DNA of 64,000 nt from Ectothiorhodospira sp. BSL-9. Lineage in GTDB: Bacteria; Pseudomonadota; Gammaproteobacteria; Ectothiorhodospirales; Ectothiorhodospiraceae. A program made the translations under genes and the position numbers. The notes under the pieces are model-generated. The model searched no databases. It saw only the letters and a program-made list of their open reading frames with translations, and was not told the origin of the DNA. Positions 46,519 to 54,312 of the stretch are shown here, in pieces. The first letter of the stretch is position 1. The number at the start of each line of letters is the position of its first letter. The stretch lies in NCBI RefSeq assembly GCF_001632845.1, contig NZ_CP011994.1:2304001-2368000 (forward strand). The letters are read 5' to 3'.

Positions 46519-47321
46519 TTGGGATTGGTTCGCAGCGTGCTGGTTCAACGCTGCTGCATCACATTCTTAGTGAATGCACTGATATCTTTATGCACCCCAT
46601 AAAGGAGTTGCATTATTACGATACTTTATATGGTGTGCGTCACCCGCATGTTTTGAGAGAGTTCTCAAAGCGGCAGCTTGATAGAGAACTAAATCGCTTA
46701 ATTAGTGCAAAAAACTACTCTTATATTAATAAGCGTTACAAATGCTATGTCCGAGCAAATAGGATTCTTGCTGAGAAAGACATCAAAGATATTGACTATC
46801 TGGATTTGTTTCGTCCTTGCATTATGGGGCATGCCACTCTCGGTGAAATTACACCGGAATATATGATTCTGCCGGAGCCGGGCGTGGAAAAGATGTCGAA
46901 TGAGTTAGGCAGAAGTGCCAAGATCATTCTGATATCCCGTGATCCAGTAGATAGATTTATATCAGCCTTTAAGCTATTAAAAGTTTACCGTGGAGATCGT
47001 TATGATAAAGAGAGGGTCTCCGAAGGTATCAACGAGGCACTGGAGACCATGCCTGAATGGGTTGCTCAGCAGGCTGCGTTAAATGATTACGGGTCAGCCA
47101 TGGAAAAATACCAAAAATATTTTGACGATGTGTTATTAATGAGCTATGAAAACATGGTGGCTTCACCAGAGAAAACGAGCGGGATCCTTCAAGAGTTTCT
47201 CGGCTTGCCGGTTGATAAAGAAAAGATGAAAGATCTTATGGGGAATCGAGTTAATGCAATAGGAGAAAGTGGTGAAGTGCCAGATGATCTTCGTGCTGTT
47301 ATTCTCAAGGCGGTTACCTAA
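46503..47321 (+). CDS. Sulfotransferase family protein (1)
   Basis: This 272-residue PAPS-dependent sulfotransferase-like enzyme has the 5'-phosphosulfate loop GIGSQRAGSTLLHH at the N-terminus and the 3'-phosphate motif ILISRDPVDRFISAF (about residues 140-155). The substrate is probably the glycan made by neighbours. It overlaps the glycosyltransferase gene and is more AT-rich than it. The end (VILKAVT) is abrupt, and an IS begins 23 bases after the stop, so some C-terminal loss is possible. Confidence 0.82.
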   Translation: MSKFVIGIGSQRAGSTLLHHILSECTDIFMHPIKELHYYDTLYGVRHPHVLREFSKRQLDRELNRLISAKNYSYINKRYKCYVRANRILAEKDIKDIDYLDLFRPCIMGHATLGEITPEYMILPEPGVEKMSNELGRSAKIILISRDPVDRFISAFKLLKVYRGDRYDKERVSEGINEALETMPEWVAQQAALNDYGSAMEKYQKYFDDVLLMSYENMVASPEKTSGILQEFLGLPVDKEKMKDLMGNRVNAIGESGEVPDDLRAVILKAVT

Positions 47322-47341
47322 ATATTTTGTTAAGGGAGCCT

Positions 47342-48195
47342 CTAGGTTCTGTCTGAAAAGTATGATCGGAAGCAACGAACAACACATGCGAGACAAACCA
47401 TGGCTCGAAAGCTCTTGGCAAGCTTGTCGTATCGAGTGCCTATACGTCGCATTTCCTTCATCCAGCCAAAAAGGCGCTCCACAATGTTCCGTTGCCGGTA
47501 GCGTGCCTTGTCGAAGCCCCGACTCCGGCCACGACGCGGTCGCCTGTGCATCTTCCGGCTGGCAATCACTGGTTTCATGCCGTAGCGATCACAGTATCGT
47601 CGGAGCGCGTCACTGTCATAACCCTTGTCGGCCACGATGTGATCACAGCGTTTTACTGGGCGACCCACAGGTCCGGGCAAATGAACACGTTCCATCACCG
47701 TCGTGAACCATCGGGAGTCCGCATGCTGACCCGGCGACAACTCGAACGCCAGCGGGTGCCCACGGCCGTCGCACACCAGGTGGATCTTGGTGGTCAGGCC
47801 GCCTCGACTGCGCCCCAGGGCATGGTCTACGGGTTCTTCAGACCCCCCTTTTTACCGCCTCCAGAGGCGGCTCGAGTAGCGCGGGTCGATGTCGAATCCA
47901 GCATCCAGGTCTCCAGATCCATCAAGCCGTCCTCGCGAAGCCGTAAATGCAGGCGCTCCAGGACCAGCTCGAAAGTCCCCTCATCCCGCCAAGTCCGGAA
48001 TCGGTCATACACAGTCTTCCATGGACCAAATCGTTCCGGCAGATCACGCCACTTGGCGCCAGTGCACAGAATCCAGAAGATACCATTGAGCATCTGTCGA
48101 TCATCACGCCGGGGACGCCCCATGCGCTGTGGTGTCGATACGATATCCTTGACCAGCTCCCACTCTGCATCGGAAAGCTCGTACCGCCCTGCCAT
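47342..48195 (-). CDS. IS5-family transposase, orfA/orfB joined by -1 frameshift
   Basis: OrfA (48195 to 47827) has the DUF4096-type N-terminal domain and the first catalytic Asp (WMLDSTSTRA). OrfB supplies HIVADKGYDSDALRR (second Asp) and NIVERLFGWMKEMRRIGTRYDKL (Glu). The heptamer G-GGG-GGT (minus strand, 47848-47842) lies just before the OrfA stop, and a -1 slip there enters the frame GSEEPVDHALGRSRGG. The TAG stop of OrfB is formed by flanking TA plus the next base, outside the inverted repeat. Confidence 0.88.
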
Positions 48196-48257
48196 GAGTC
48201 CTCCTGTACAGATTCATCATGGTACAAACTTAGCAAAATCACTTTTCAGACAGAACC
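47345..48257. mobile_element. Complete IS5-family (IS427-like) insertion sequence
   Basis: The 17-base terminal inverted repeats are perfect: GGTTCTGTCTGAAAAGT at 47345-47361 and its complement at 48241-48257. TA flanks both ends, consistent with a 2-bp target duplication. The 913-bp element carries one two-phase transposase gene and is inserted next to an older IS5-type remnant. Confidence 0.93.
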
Positions 48258-48321
48258 TAGTGATTACCGGGAACCTCGAAAAATACGTTCTGCCCGCTCA
48301 TGATACAGATAGGTCCCCACC

Positions 48322-49020
48322 ATGAAGCTGCCGCCGATGATCCCCGGACTGTTTGACCTGGATGAACGCTACGCCCTGCTGGAAAAGCTGGGCGACCCGC
48401 TGCCAAGGCTGAATCGGGTGGTGAACTGGGAGATGTTTCGCCCGCTGCTGGCTCAGGTGTATGACAAGCCCCGCAAGAGCAAGGCCGGGGGCAAGCCGTA
48501 TGACGTGGTGCTGATGTTCAAGGTTCTGGTGATTCAGCGCCTGTACAACCTGTCGGACGATCAGGTGGAGTACCAGATCCGTGATCGCTACTCGTTTTGC
48601 CGTTTCCTGGTCCTCAAGCCGGAGGGACAGGTGCCGGGTGCCAAGACGGTCTGGGTGTTCCGGGAGCGGCTCAAGGAACTGGAATTGGTGGATGAGCTGT
48701 TTTGTGCCCTGATGCGGCAGATCGATGCCAGCGTCCACGATAGCCAGATGCTGGATTTTCTGCTGGATGACACCAATACCAGTGCCGATCTTTGGGGGGC
48801 AACTATCTTGACAGCGGGGGAGGTCAATCGACCGCTCAACGAGCGGCAAAAGGTCGCCAACCAGCGCCGATCCAAAAGACGCGCTCGGGTCGAGCACGTC
48901 TTTGCCAGCCAAGCGGCCATGGGAGGGCAACTGGTGAGAACCATCGGCCGGGCCCGCGCTCGGGTCAAGATTGCCTTGAACAACATGCTGTACGACCCTA
49001 AACGGTTTACCTATCTGCAG
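48322..49020 (+). pseudogene. Deleted IS5-group transposase
   Basis: The reading begins like IS5 transposases (LPPMIPGLFDLDERYALLEKLGDPLPRL, DVVLMFKVLVIQRLYNLSDDQ) and ends with RARVEHVFASQAAMGGQLVRTIGRARARVKI. The middle is missing: the sequence jumps from ALMRQI to DASVHDSQMLDFLLDDTNTSAD and again to NRPLNERQ, removing much of the catalytic core. A left-end-like GGGAACCTCGAAAAATA is at 48266-48282, with no matching right end. It is inactive. The reading continues to 49260 as unrelated sequence. Confidence 0.8.
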
Positions 49021-49340
49021 GGGCGACCGCATGAGGGATCATCCATATCCTTGGGATGGGGCGCAAATAGCCCGGAAAGATCCATCATTTTAGGTCTTGA
49101 GACCTCCGTTTTCCTGTCTGCAGATGTGAAAATGGGCTGGGAACTTCTGTTTCCATACCCGGGGGTAGTGCTTTCAGAAAATATAATTTTTAGAGGCCCT
49201 CTTACCCATCGGGTATTATATCTCCAGGCCTCTATATCTATTAAATCGGCCAAAAAATAGCTATGCTGCTGCGTACTAAATTGTCTTTTTATGAAAATGA
49301 CTGGTAAGCTGTTTTTTCAGTTTCTATTGAGGTTTTAATT
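49021..49340. other. Non-coding stretch after the IS5 remnant
   Basis: These 320 bases become AT-rich and contain no convincing gene or matching IS end. They form the join between IS debris and the AT-rich island. Confidence 0.5.
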
Positions 49341-50570
49341 GTGGAGTTAAGTAAGGTTCTTATTTCCGATTTATATCTTGAAGTTGCAGGAGGGAAATGC
49401 AATGTACCAACAATCAGGAAGTTTTATCAAGAAGTAAATTCTGGAGTCTCTTTGTTGCCTGTCGAAGATTATGATTCAGTAACATTAATTTCTCCCGTCG
49501 GTCATGGTACGCATTTTTTGACAATTTCCTCTTACCTGCTCTGTATTTCGCTGTCTCAAAAAATTAATAAAATTAACCTAATTGTAACTAAGGAGTGGGA
49601 TAGGTTTAAATCCAATCCAGATATCAGCAATAAAGGAATGAGAGATGAGTTTTTATCTAACATAAAGCAAGCATGTGAATTCTATCGAATTCCTGTTGAT
49701 TTTATTCTTGGGAAAGTTTCATTTAGCGTTGCTAGTCAGGTCTGCGATATATCAGAAAATCTCAATCATGTTGTTGTGAAGTTTAAAGGGGCAAACCCTC
49801 TCTATTCAAATTTTTTGATGAATAAAGAGATTTTCTGTAAAAGGCCAGTTGTAACGGCTACTTTTAGCAGTTTCGTAAAAAGCTGTTCTTTTAGTGATAT
49901 TGTTCTTGTAAGAGATAAGTTTCTTGATTCTAAACAATGTAGATATTTTACTACTCCTACTTGTATGCCAGCTAAGAGAAAGCTTTCCAATAAAGATAGG
50001 ATAAACGTTCTATGCTCTGTATATTCGGGGGAGAGGATTAGGGAAAGTCTGAATCGCCTGACGCCTGTTGAATGGCGATATTTTTATGAGTTTATACGCA
50101 ATAATGATCTATCTATTTACTTTGTTGGACTGGATTCAGTGGATAAAACTAAGGATGTTTTCCCTGATTACTTTAAAAGTTTGCTGGGCACGATGATATT
50201 TTTAAACGGAAAAATGGATCTGACTGCTTTGTACGAAAGTGTTGATGTGTTTTTCACCTTGCCAAATGCATTTGGTGGTGGTAACGGAGCTAGGCAAGCT
50301 ATTAATCAGGGAGTTCTTGTTTTGGCTATCGATGATGAAAATTCAGATATTTCTAAATTGGTCAGGGATGGTGCTATCTATAGTAGTTTTGAGGAATTAT
50401 TAAAAGCAATTCAGGATCTTTTAGTTGGTAGGTCTAAATTTGATGCTTTTTTAGAAAAGCAGATTGATTATTATAATGATTCTGAAAATATCTTTTATAA
50501 ATCAATTGTTTTTGAGGGTATTATTAGTGAGTCTTTTTCTTTTTTTAAGGAAAGAAAAAGTTTAATCTGA
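49341..50570 (+). CDS. Hypothetical protein in AT-rich island, possibly GT-B-like
   Basis: This 409-residue protein has strongly AT-biased codons, unlike the GC-rich flanks, which points to acquisition from elsewhere. I recognise no family with certainty. The C-terminal part (YESVDVFFTLPNAFGGGNGARQAINQGVLVLAIDDENSDISKLVRDGAIYSSFEELLKAI) resembles the nucleotide-sugar side of GT-B glycosyltransferases, which would suit its neighbours. The start is GTG 49341. It is followed by 134 bases of more GC-rich sequence in which I see nothing definite. Confidence 0.6.
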   Translation: MELSKVLISDLYLEVAGGKCNVPTIRKFYQEVNSGVSLLPVEDYDSVTLISPVGHGTHFLTISSYLLCISLSQKINKINLIVTKEWDRFKSNPDISNKGMRDEFLSNIKQACEFYRIPVDFILGKVSFSVASQVCDISENLNHVVVKFKGANPLYSNFLMNKEIFCKRPVVTATFSSFVKSCSFSDIVLVRDKFLDSKQCRYFTTPTCMPAKRKLSNKDRINVLCSVYSGERIRESLNRLTPVEWRYFYEFIRNNDLSIYFVGLDSVDKTKDVFPDYFKSLLGTMIFLNGKMDLTALYESVDVFFTLPNAFGGGNGARQAINQGVLVLAIDDENSDISKLVRDGAIYSSFEELLKAIQDLLVGRSKFDAFLEKQIDYYNDSENIFYKSIVFEGIISESFSFFKERKSLI

Positions 50571-50704
50571 AGTTTCCGGGTTTCCCTCACGCTGCGAGCG
50601 ACAGTAGCTGAGCGATCATACGGCTTGGGGACGGGTTAAAACCGCTGCTCAACCTGATGTGGGAAGTCCAAGACAGTAGTTAGTGTTTAGAAGGTTGGTG
50701 ATTA

Positions 50705-51433
50705 ATGTTTAAAAGAAAATGGCTCTTTATTGGTGGTGCTCAGCGTTGCGGGACGACTTCTTTTTTAGAGTATGTTTCTAAGTCTTTGTATTGTCAGCCG
50801 TTTTCTCCCGCCTCGCCAGAGCCAAAGCTTCTCATGAATATGAGTGATAATGAAAATGTCTTCAGACAATGGGAGCATAGCTCTGTAGAGGACAAGGTTA
50901 TTGTGGAGAAATCCACTAGCTACATAGAATTCCCGCAGGTGGCAATAAATATAAAAAGTTTCTTTCAGGATGCAAAAGTTGTTTTCTTGCTTAGGGATCC
51001 TGTGGAGCGAGCGATATCCAACTACTTTTTTTCCAGAAAGAACGGTTTGGAAATAAGAGGAATTCTCGATGCCTTGTTTGATGATGGCTATGAGGAAATT
51101 CCTTACTCAACATCTGTCAATCCTTACAATTACCTAGGTAGGGGTGTTTATGTTGATTATATTAGGGGGTTCTATGATGTGCTTGATGAGAGTCAAGTTT
51201 TGCTTGTTGTAATGGAGAAGCTTTATTCTGATTTTCAATACAGAAAAAGTGTCATGATGGAGCTTGGATTTCCGGATCTTGTGGGCATTTCTGTCGAAAA
51301 AACCAATGCTGCGGTTAGGGGGGCGCACGTCGATTATAATAAAGGGTTGGTAGACTCTCTTGCCTCGTACTATGGAGAAAGCAATTTAAGGTTGCAGGCT
51401 GAATACGGTGTCGATATTTCTTTGTGGAGGTAA
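50705..51433 (+). CDS. Sulfotransferase family protein (2)
   Basis: This 242-residue protein has the PAPS 5'-phosphosulfate loop FIGGAQRCGTTSFLEY and the 3'-phosphate motif VVFLLRDPVERAISNYFFS (about residues 92-110). Its architecture is like bacterial glycan and heparan-type sulfotransferases. It is AT-rich like the preceding gene. The final bases hold the ribosome site (GGAGG, 51426-51430) for the aminotransferase, so the two are co-translated. Confidence 0.88.
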   Translation: MFKRKWLFIGGAQRCGTTSFLEYVSKSLYCQPFSPASPEPKLLMNMSDNENVFRQWEHSSVEDKVIVEKSTSYIEFPQVAINIKSFFQDAKVVFLLRDPVERAISNYFFSRKNGLEIRGILDALFDDGYEEIPYSTSVNPYNYLGRGVYVDYIRGFYDVLDESQVLLVVMEKLYSDFQYRKSVMMELGFPDLVGISVEKTNAAVRGAHVDYNKGLVDSLASYYGESNLRLQAEYGVDISLWR

Positions 51434-51437
51434 TGGT

Positions 51438-52571
51438 GTGGCTATGCGATTCAATATCCCCTGCAGTACAGGATCAGAAGTTGATTTTTTAAGGCAGGCT
51501 GTTGAAAGTAGAAGGCTGTCTGGCGATGGTGTTTTCGGTAAGGCATGCCAGGCATGGTTTGAAGAGAATCTTTCATCTTGTAAAACGCTGCTGACGCCTT
51601 CCTGCACCGCTGCACTGGAAATGGCCGCCATGCTGATTGATATTCAGCCAGGCGATGAAGTCATTATGCCTAGCTATACCTTTGTCAGCACAGCAAACGC
51701 ATTTGTGCTTCGGGGTGCGAAAATCGTATTCGTTGATATTCGGCCAGATACGATGAATATTGATGAAGCCTATATTGAAGCGGCCATTACCTCTAGGACC
51801 AAAGCTGTCGTGCCTGTTCATTATGCAGGCGTCGCTTGTGAGATGGATGCAATTATGGAGATTGCGTCACGTCACGATCTTTTTGTGATCGAAGATGCGG
51901 CCCAAGGGATGATGAGTACCTACAGAGGTAAAGCGCTGGGAGCGATTGGGCACCTTGGTGCTTTTAGCTTCCATGAAACCAAAAATTATACCAGTGGTGG
52001 TGAAGGTGGCCTGCTTATTATTAATGATGAGCAGTTTGTACAACGTGCTGATATTATTCGTGATAAGGGCACCAATCGTAGCCAATTCTTCCTAGGTCAA
52101 GTCGATAAATATACCTGGGTTGATGTGGGTGGCAGCTACCTTCCCAGTGAGCTGCAAGCTGCTTATCTGTGGTGCCAACTACAGAATGCAGACGAGATAA
52201 ATCAAGATCGTTTAAAGACCTGGAAAGCTTACCGAGATGCTTTTGAGCCGATTCGGGAGACTGGTCGGGTGGAGCTGCCATTTATACCGAAACATTGCAT
52301 TCATAATGCGCACATGTTTTATCTGAAGTTGGAAGGCCTTGAGCAGCGCTCCGCATTTATTAAGTATTTAAAACAGCGCGATGTAATGGCCGTGTTCCAC
52401 TACGTTCCGCTGCACAGCTCGCCTGCAGGGAGTAAGTTTGGTGAGTTTTGTGGCCAAGATAAATACACGACTAAAGAAAGTGAACGTCTGGTGCGCCTGC
52501 CAATCTACTACGGCATGACAATTGAGGAACAGAGCCAGGTGATAAATGCTGTCACTTCATTTTTTGATTAG
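51438..52571 (+). CDS. DegT/DnrJ/EryC1-family sugar aminotransferase (WecE-like)
   Basis: This 377-residue PLP enzyme makes amino sugars from dTDP-4-keto-6-deoxyhexoses. The PLP lysine is about K182 in FHETKNYTSGGEGG, with VIEDAAQG as the pyridine-contact Asp region and PSYTFVSTANAFVLRG near the N-terminus. Closest in appearance to WecE/RffA (dTDP-4-amino-4,6-dideoxygalactose). Its substrate could come from RmlB, linking it to the duplicated rmlB. GTG 51438 has GGAGG seven bases upstream. Confidence 0.87.
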   Translation: MAMRFNIPCSTGSEVDFLRQAVESRRLSGDGVFGKACQAWFEENLSSCKTLLTPSCTAALEMAAMLIDIQPGDEVIMPSYTFVSTANAFVLRGAKIVFVDIRPDTMNIDEAYIEAAITSRTKAVVPVHYAGVACEMDAIMEIASRHDLFVIEDAAQGMMSTYRGKALGAIGHLGAFSFHETKNYTSGGEGGLLIINDEQFVQRADIIRDKGTNRSQFFLGQVDKYTWVDVGGSYLPSELQAAYLWCQLQNADEINQDRLKTWKAYRDAFEPIRETGRVELPFIPKHCIHNAHMFYLKLEGLEQRSAFIKYLKQRDVMAVFHYVPLHSSPAGSKFGEFCGQDKYTTKESERLVRLPIYYGMTIEEQSQVINAVTSFFD

Positions 52572-52698
52572 AAAGTTATGAAGCTTCTCATCACTGGGTA
52601 AGCAATGGGATGGACTCCTGCTCACCCTGCCGCAGAATCGTGGATGGTGCAAACTGGTGGGGATGAGGTGTCACCAGCCAGTGAGAGGAGAAGTCCAG

Positions 52699-52806
52699 AT
52701 GAACATTACATGGGTCGGCGTCGATATCGCAAAGTCGGTTTTTCATATTCATGCGGTGGATCGACATGGTGAAATCCAGTGGCAGGGTAAGTACCCCCGC
52801 TGGCAA
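52699..52806 (+). pseudogene. IS110-family transposase N-terminal fragment
   Basis: MNITWVGVDIAKSVFHIHAV and following DRHGEIQWQGKYPR form the DEDD N-terminal start of IS110/IS1111 transposases. The frame then ends within a few codons. Confidence 0.75.
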
Positions 52807-52870
52807 AGTAGTTGGAACCTGACCTGCTGTTAGAATCTTAAACCCTGAAGGGGGCGAAGAGAGGGTTCCG

Positions 52871-52968
52871 ATGAAGTACTCCGAAGAACGCCGAGAAGCA
52901 GTGCTCAAGAAACTGTTCCCGCCCAACAACCGGCCCATCTCCGAGGTGGCAGAGGAAGAAGGGATCTG
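52871..52968 (+). pseudogene. Transposase N-terminal fragment (HTH type)
   Basis: MKYSEERREAVLKKLFPPNN followed by RPISEVAEEEGIC is the start of a common transposase helix-turn-helix domain. It joins directly to unrelated coding sequence, so only about 33 codons remain. Confidence 0.6.
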
Positions 52969-53157
52969 CTGGCACGTCTGGCTCTGGTGCGCGTGGACGA
53001 TGCCGCGCATCGGGCCATCTGGAACGAGTTGATGGCGCGCGAGCACCCATGCGGGATGGGCCCGCTGGTGGGGGCTCAGATGCGCTATCTGATCGGTTCG
53101 GCGCATGGCTGGCTGTGCATGGGTATTGTCCCTAGACATTTACTGGGCTCGGAATAA
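52969..53157 (+). pseudogene. DUF4338-like fragment
   Basis: The frame gives LVRVDDAAHRAIWNELMARE, HPCGMGPLVGAQMRYLIGSA and HGWLCMG, which resemble the N-terminal part of DUF4338 proteins found in transposon-like and DruA settings. It ends at TAA 53155-53157. It is a third remnant in the same spacer. Confidence 0.5.
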
Positions 53158-53284
53158 AGGTTTCCTTGCACCGGTGTGCACCGCGGGCTCGGTCGAAGTG
53201 ACATTGAAATGATCTATTCTGACAGCCTCTATCATTTGATGAGACTCTCACTGAACCCATGCGTTTCATATGTCGGAAATTTAG

Positions 53285-53325
53285 GAAGTGGAGAATTAGA
53301 GTCTCTTTCCACTTCTCATTTTTTC
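53285..53325 (+). terminator. Intrinsic terminator upstream of sulfotransferase 3
   Basis: GAAGTGGA (53285-53292) pairs with TCCACTTC (53308-53315), followed closely by six Ts (53320-53325). It would stop transcription entering from the transposase debris just before the next gene. Confidence 0.65.
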
Positions 53326-53353
53326 GATTTCTTTACGACTTATCGGAATCTTG

Positions 53354-54217
53354 ATGAATCCCTATTTTTTTGTGCATGTGCCCAAGACGGCGGGCACCAG
53401 TTTTCGTTTGGGCCTTGAGCAGGCTGTCGGTAAGGAGCGGGTCTTCTATGATTATGGAGCTAAATCTCCCCATACCACTGGGCTGGTTTCGGAGTTGATT
53501 TATCAGGCACCAGACTTCTGGCGCTTTTTTCAGTCCATCCAGTCGCAAGACACCCCCGTGGCGATCGCAGGGCATGTTCCTGTGCTTCGATTTGTGTCAG
53601 GGTGTGGGGTTGCCAATACCATGCTGTTTCTCCGGCATCCCCTGCAGCGGCTTATGTCCGAATATCAGCACTTTGTACGCAATAACGGTTATGACAAGAC
53701 TTTCAAGGCGTTTTACGAAGCCGCTCCCAACCAGAACCGTCAGTCGAAGATGCTCCATGGGGCACCTCTGGAGGCCATCGGCCTGATGGGCATCACCGAA
53801 CGTTACGGCGAGAGCCTGGAGATGCTCAGGAGTCAGTTTGGCCTGGAGATCCCTCTGCGCGAAGATAATCAAGGCCGTAATGGACTGGATGAGCGACATG
53901 GGTTTGAAGGGGAGGACGAGCGCCGTTGCCGAGAGCTGAATGCCCAGGATCTTGATCTGTATGATCACGCCCTGGCGTTGTTTGATCAGCGCCGTGAGCT
54001 TTTCAGGGCCGGCAAGCCTTATGTGCATGGCAAGCTGGTGAAGGCCGATGAAAAGCGCATTGCTGGCTGGGCCTGGTGGGGCGATGATCGGGGTGCGCCG
54101 GTGAAGGTGCAGATCCTGATCAACGGTAAGGTGGAGCGGGAGTTGATGGCAACAGAGTTCCGGCCGGATCTGTGCCGGTTGGCCCCCCCCGGGGTGGGTA
54201 TGTGGGTTTTTCCATGA
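53354..54217 (+). CDS. Sulfotransferase family protein (3), frameshifted at a C8 tract
   Basis: The protein starts with FVHVPKTAGTSFRLGLEQ, the PAPS-loop form of Sulfotransfer_2-type proteins, and has MLFLRHPLQRLMSEYQHF as the second PAPS motif (about residues 90-107). An Ig-like or carbohydrate-contact tail begins around GKLVKADEKRIAGWAWWG. The open frame ends at 54217, just after eight Cs (54183-54190). One more C would continue as GGYVGFSMKSSAGPGDR through PMIVEGH to a TGA at 54310-54312, directly abutting the next start. The full product would be about 319 residues. Confidence 0.8.
   Translation: MNPYFFVHVPKTAGTSFRLGLEQAVGKERVFYDYGAKSPHTTGLVSELIYQAPDFWRFFQSIQSQDTPVAIAGHVPVLRFVSGCGVANTMLFLRHPLQRLMSEYQHFVRNNGYDKTFKAFYEAAPNQNRQSKMLHGAPLEAIGLMGITERYGESLEMLRSQFGLEIPLREDNQGRNGLDERHGFEGEDERRCRELNAQDLDLYDHALALFDQRRELFRAGKPYVHGKLVKADEKRIAGWAWWGDDRGAPVKVQILINGKVERELMATEFRPDLCRLAPPGVGMWVFP
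54183..54190 (+). repeat. C8 homopolymer, candidate slippage site
   Basis: Eight Cs followed by four Gs lie at the exact place where the sulfotransferase frame breaks. A length of nine would restore the gene. Confidence 0.6.
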
Positions 54218-54312
54218 AGAGCAGTGCCGGTCCGGGGGATCGGGTGCAGTGTCGCGTGATGGACACGGGGCAGTGTTTCCCCATCGTGCCCATGATCGTC
54301 GAGGGGCACTGA

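Noticed and set aside
47163-47396. Minus-strand 77-codon frame at the end of sulfotransferase 1
   Set aside because: It overlaps the sulfotransferase antisense and crosses the IS boundary, with no family resemblance or ribosome site.
48322-49260. Taking the whole 312-codon frame as a working transposase
   Set aside because: The catalytic core is deleted and the last 80 or so codons have no similarity to IS5 transposases. Only the first part is a remnant.
50571-50704. A GC-richer spacer that might be an IS or intron remnant
   Set aside because: No coding similarity, inverted termini or intron motif could be supported, so it is left unannotated.
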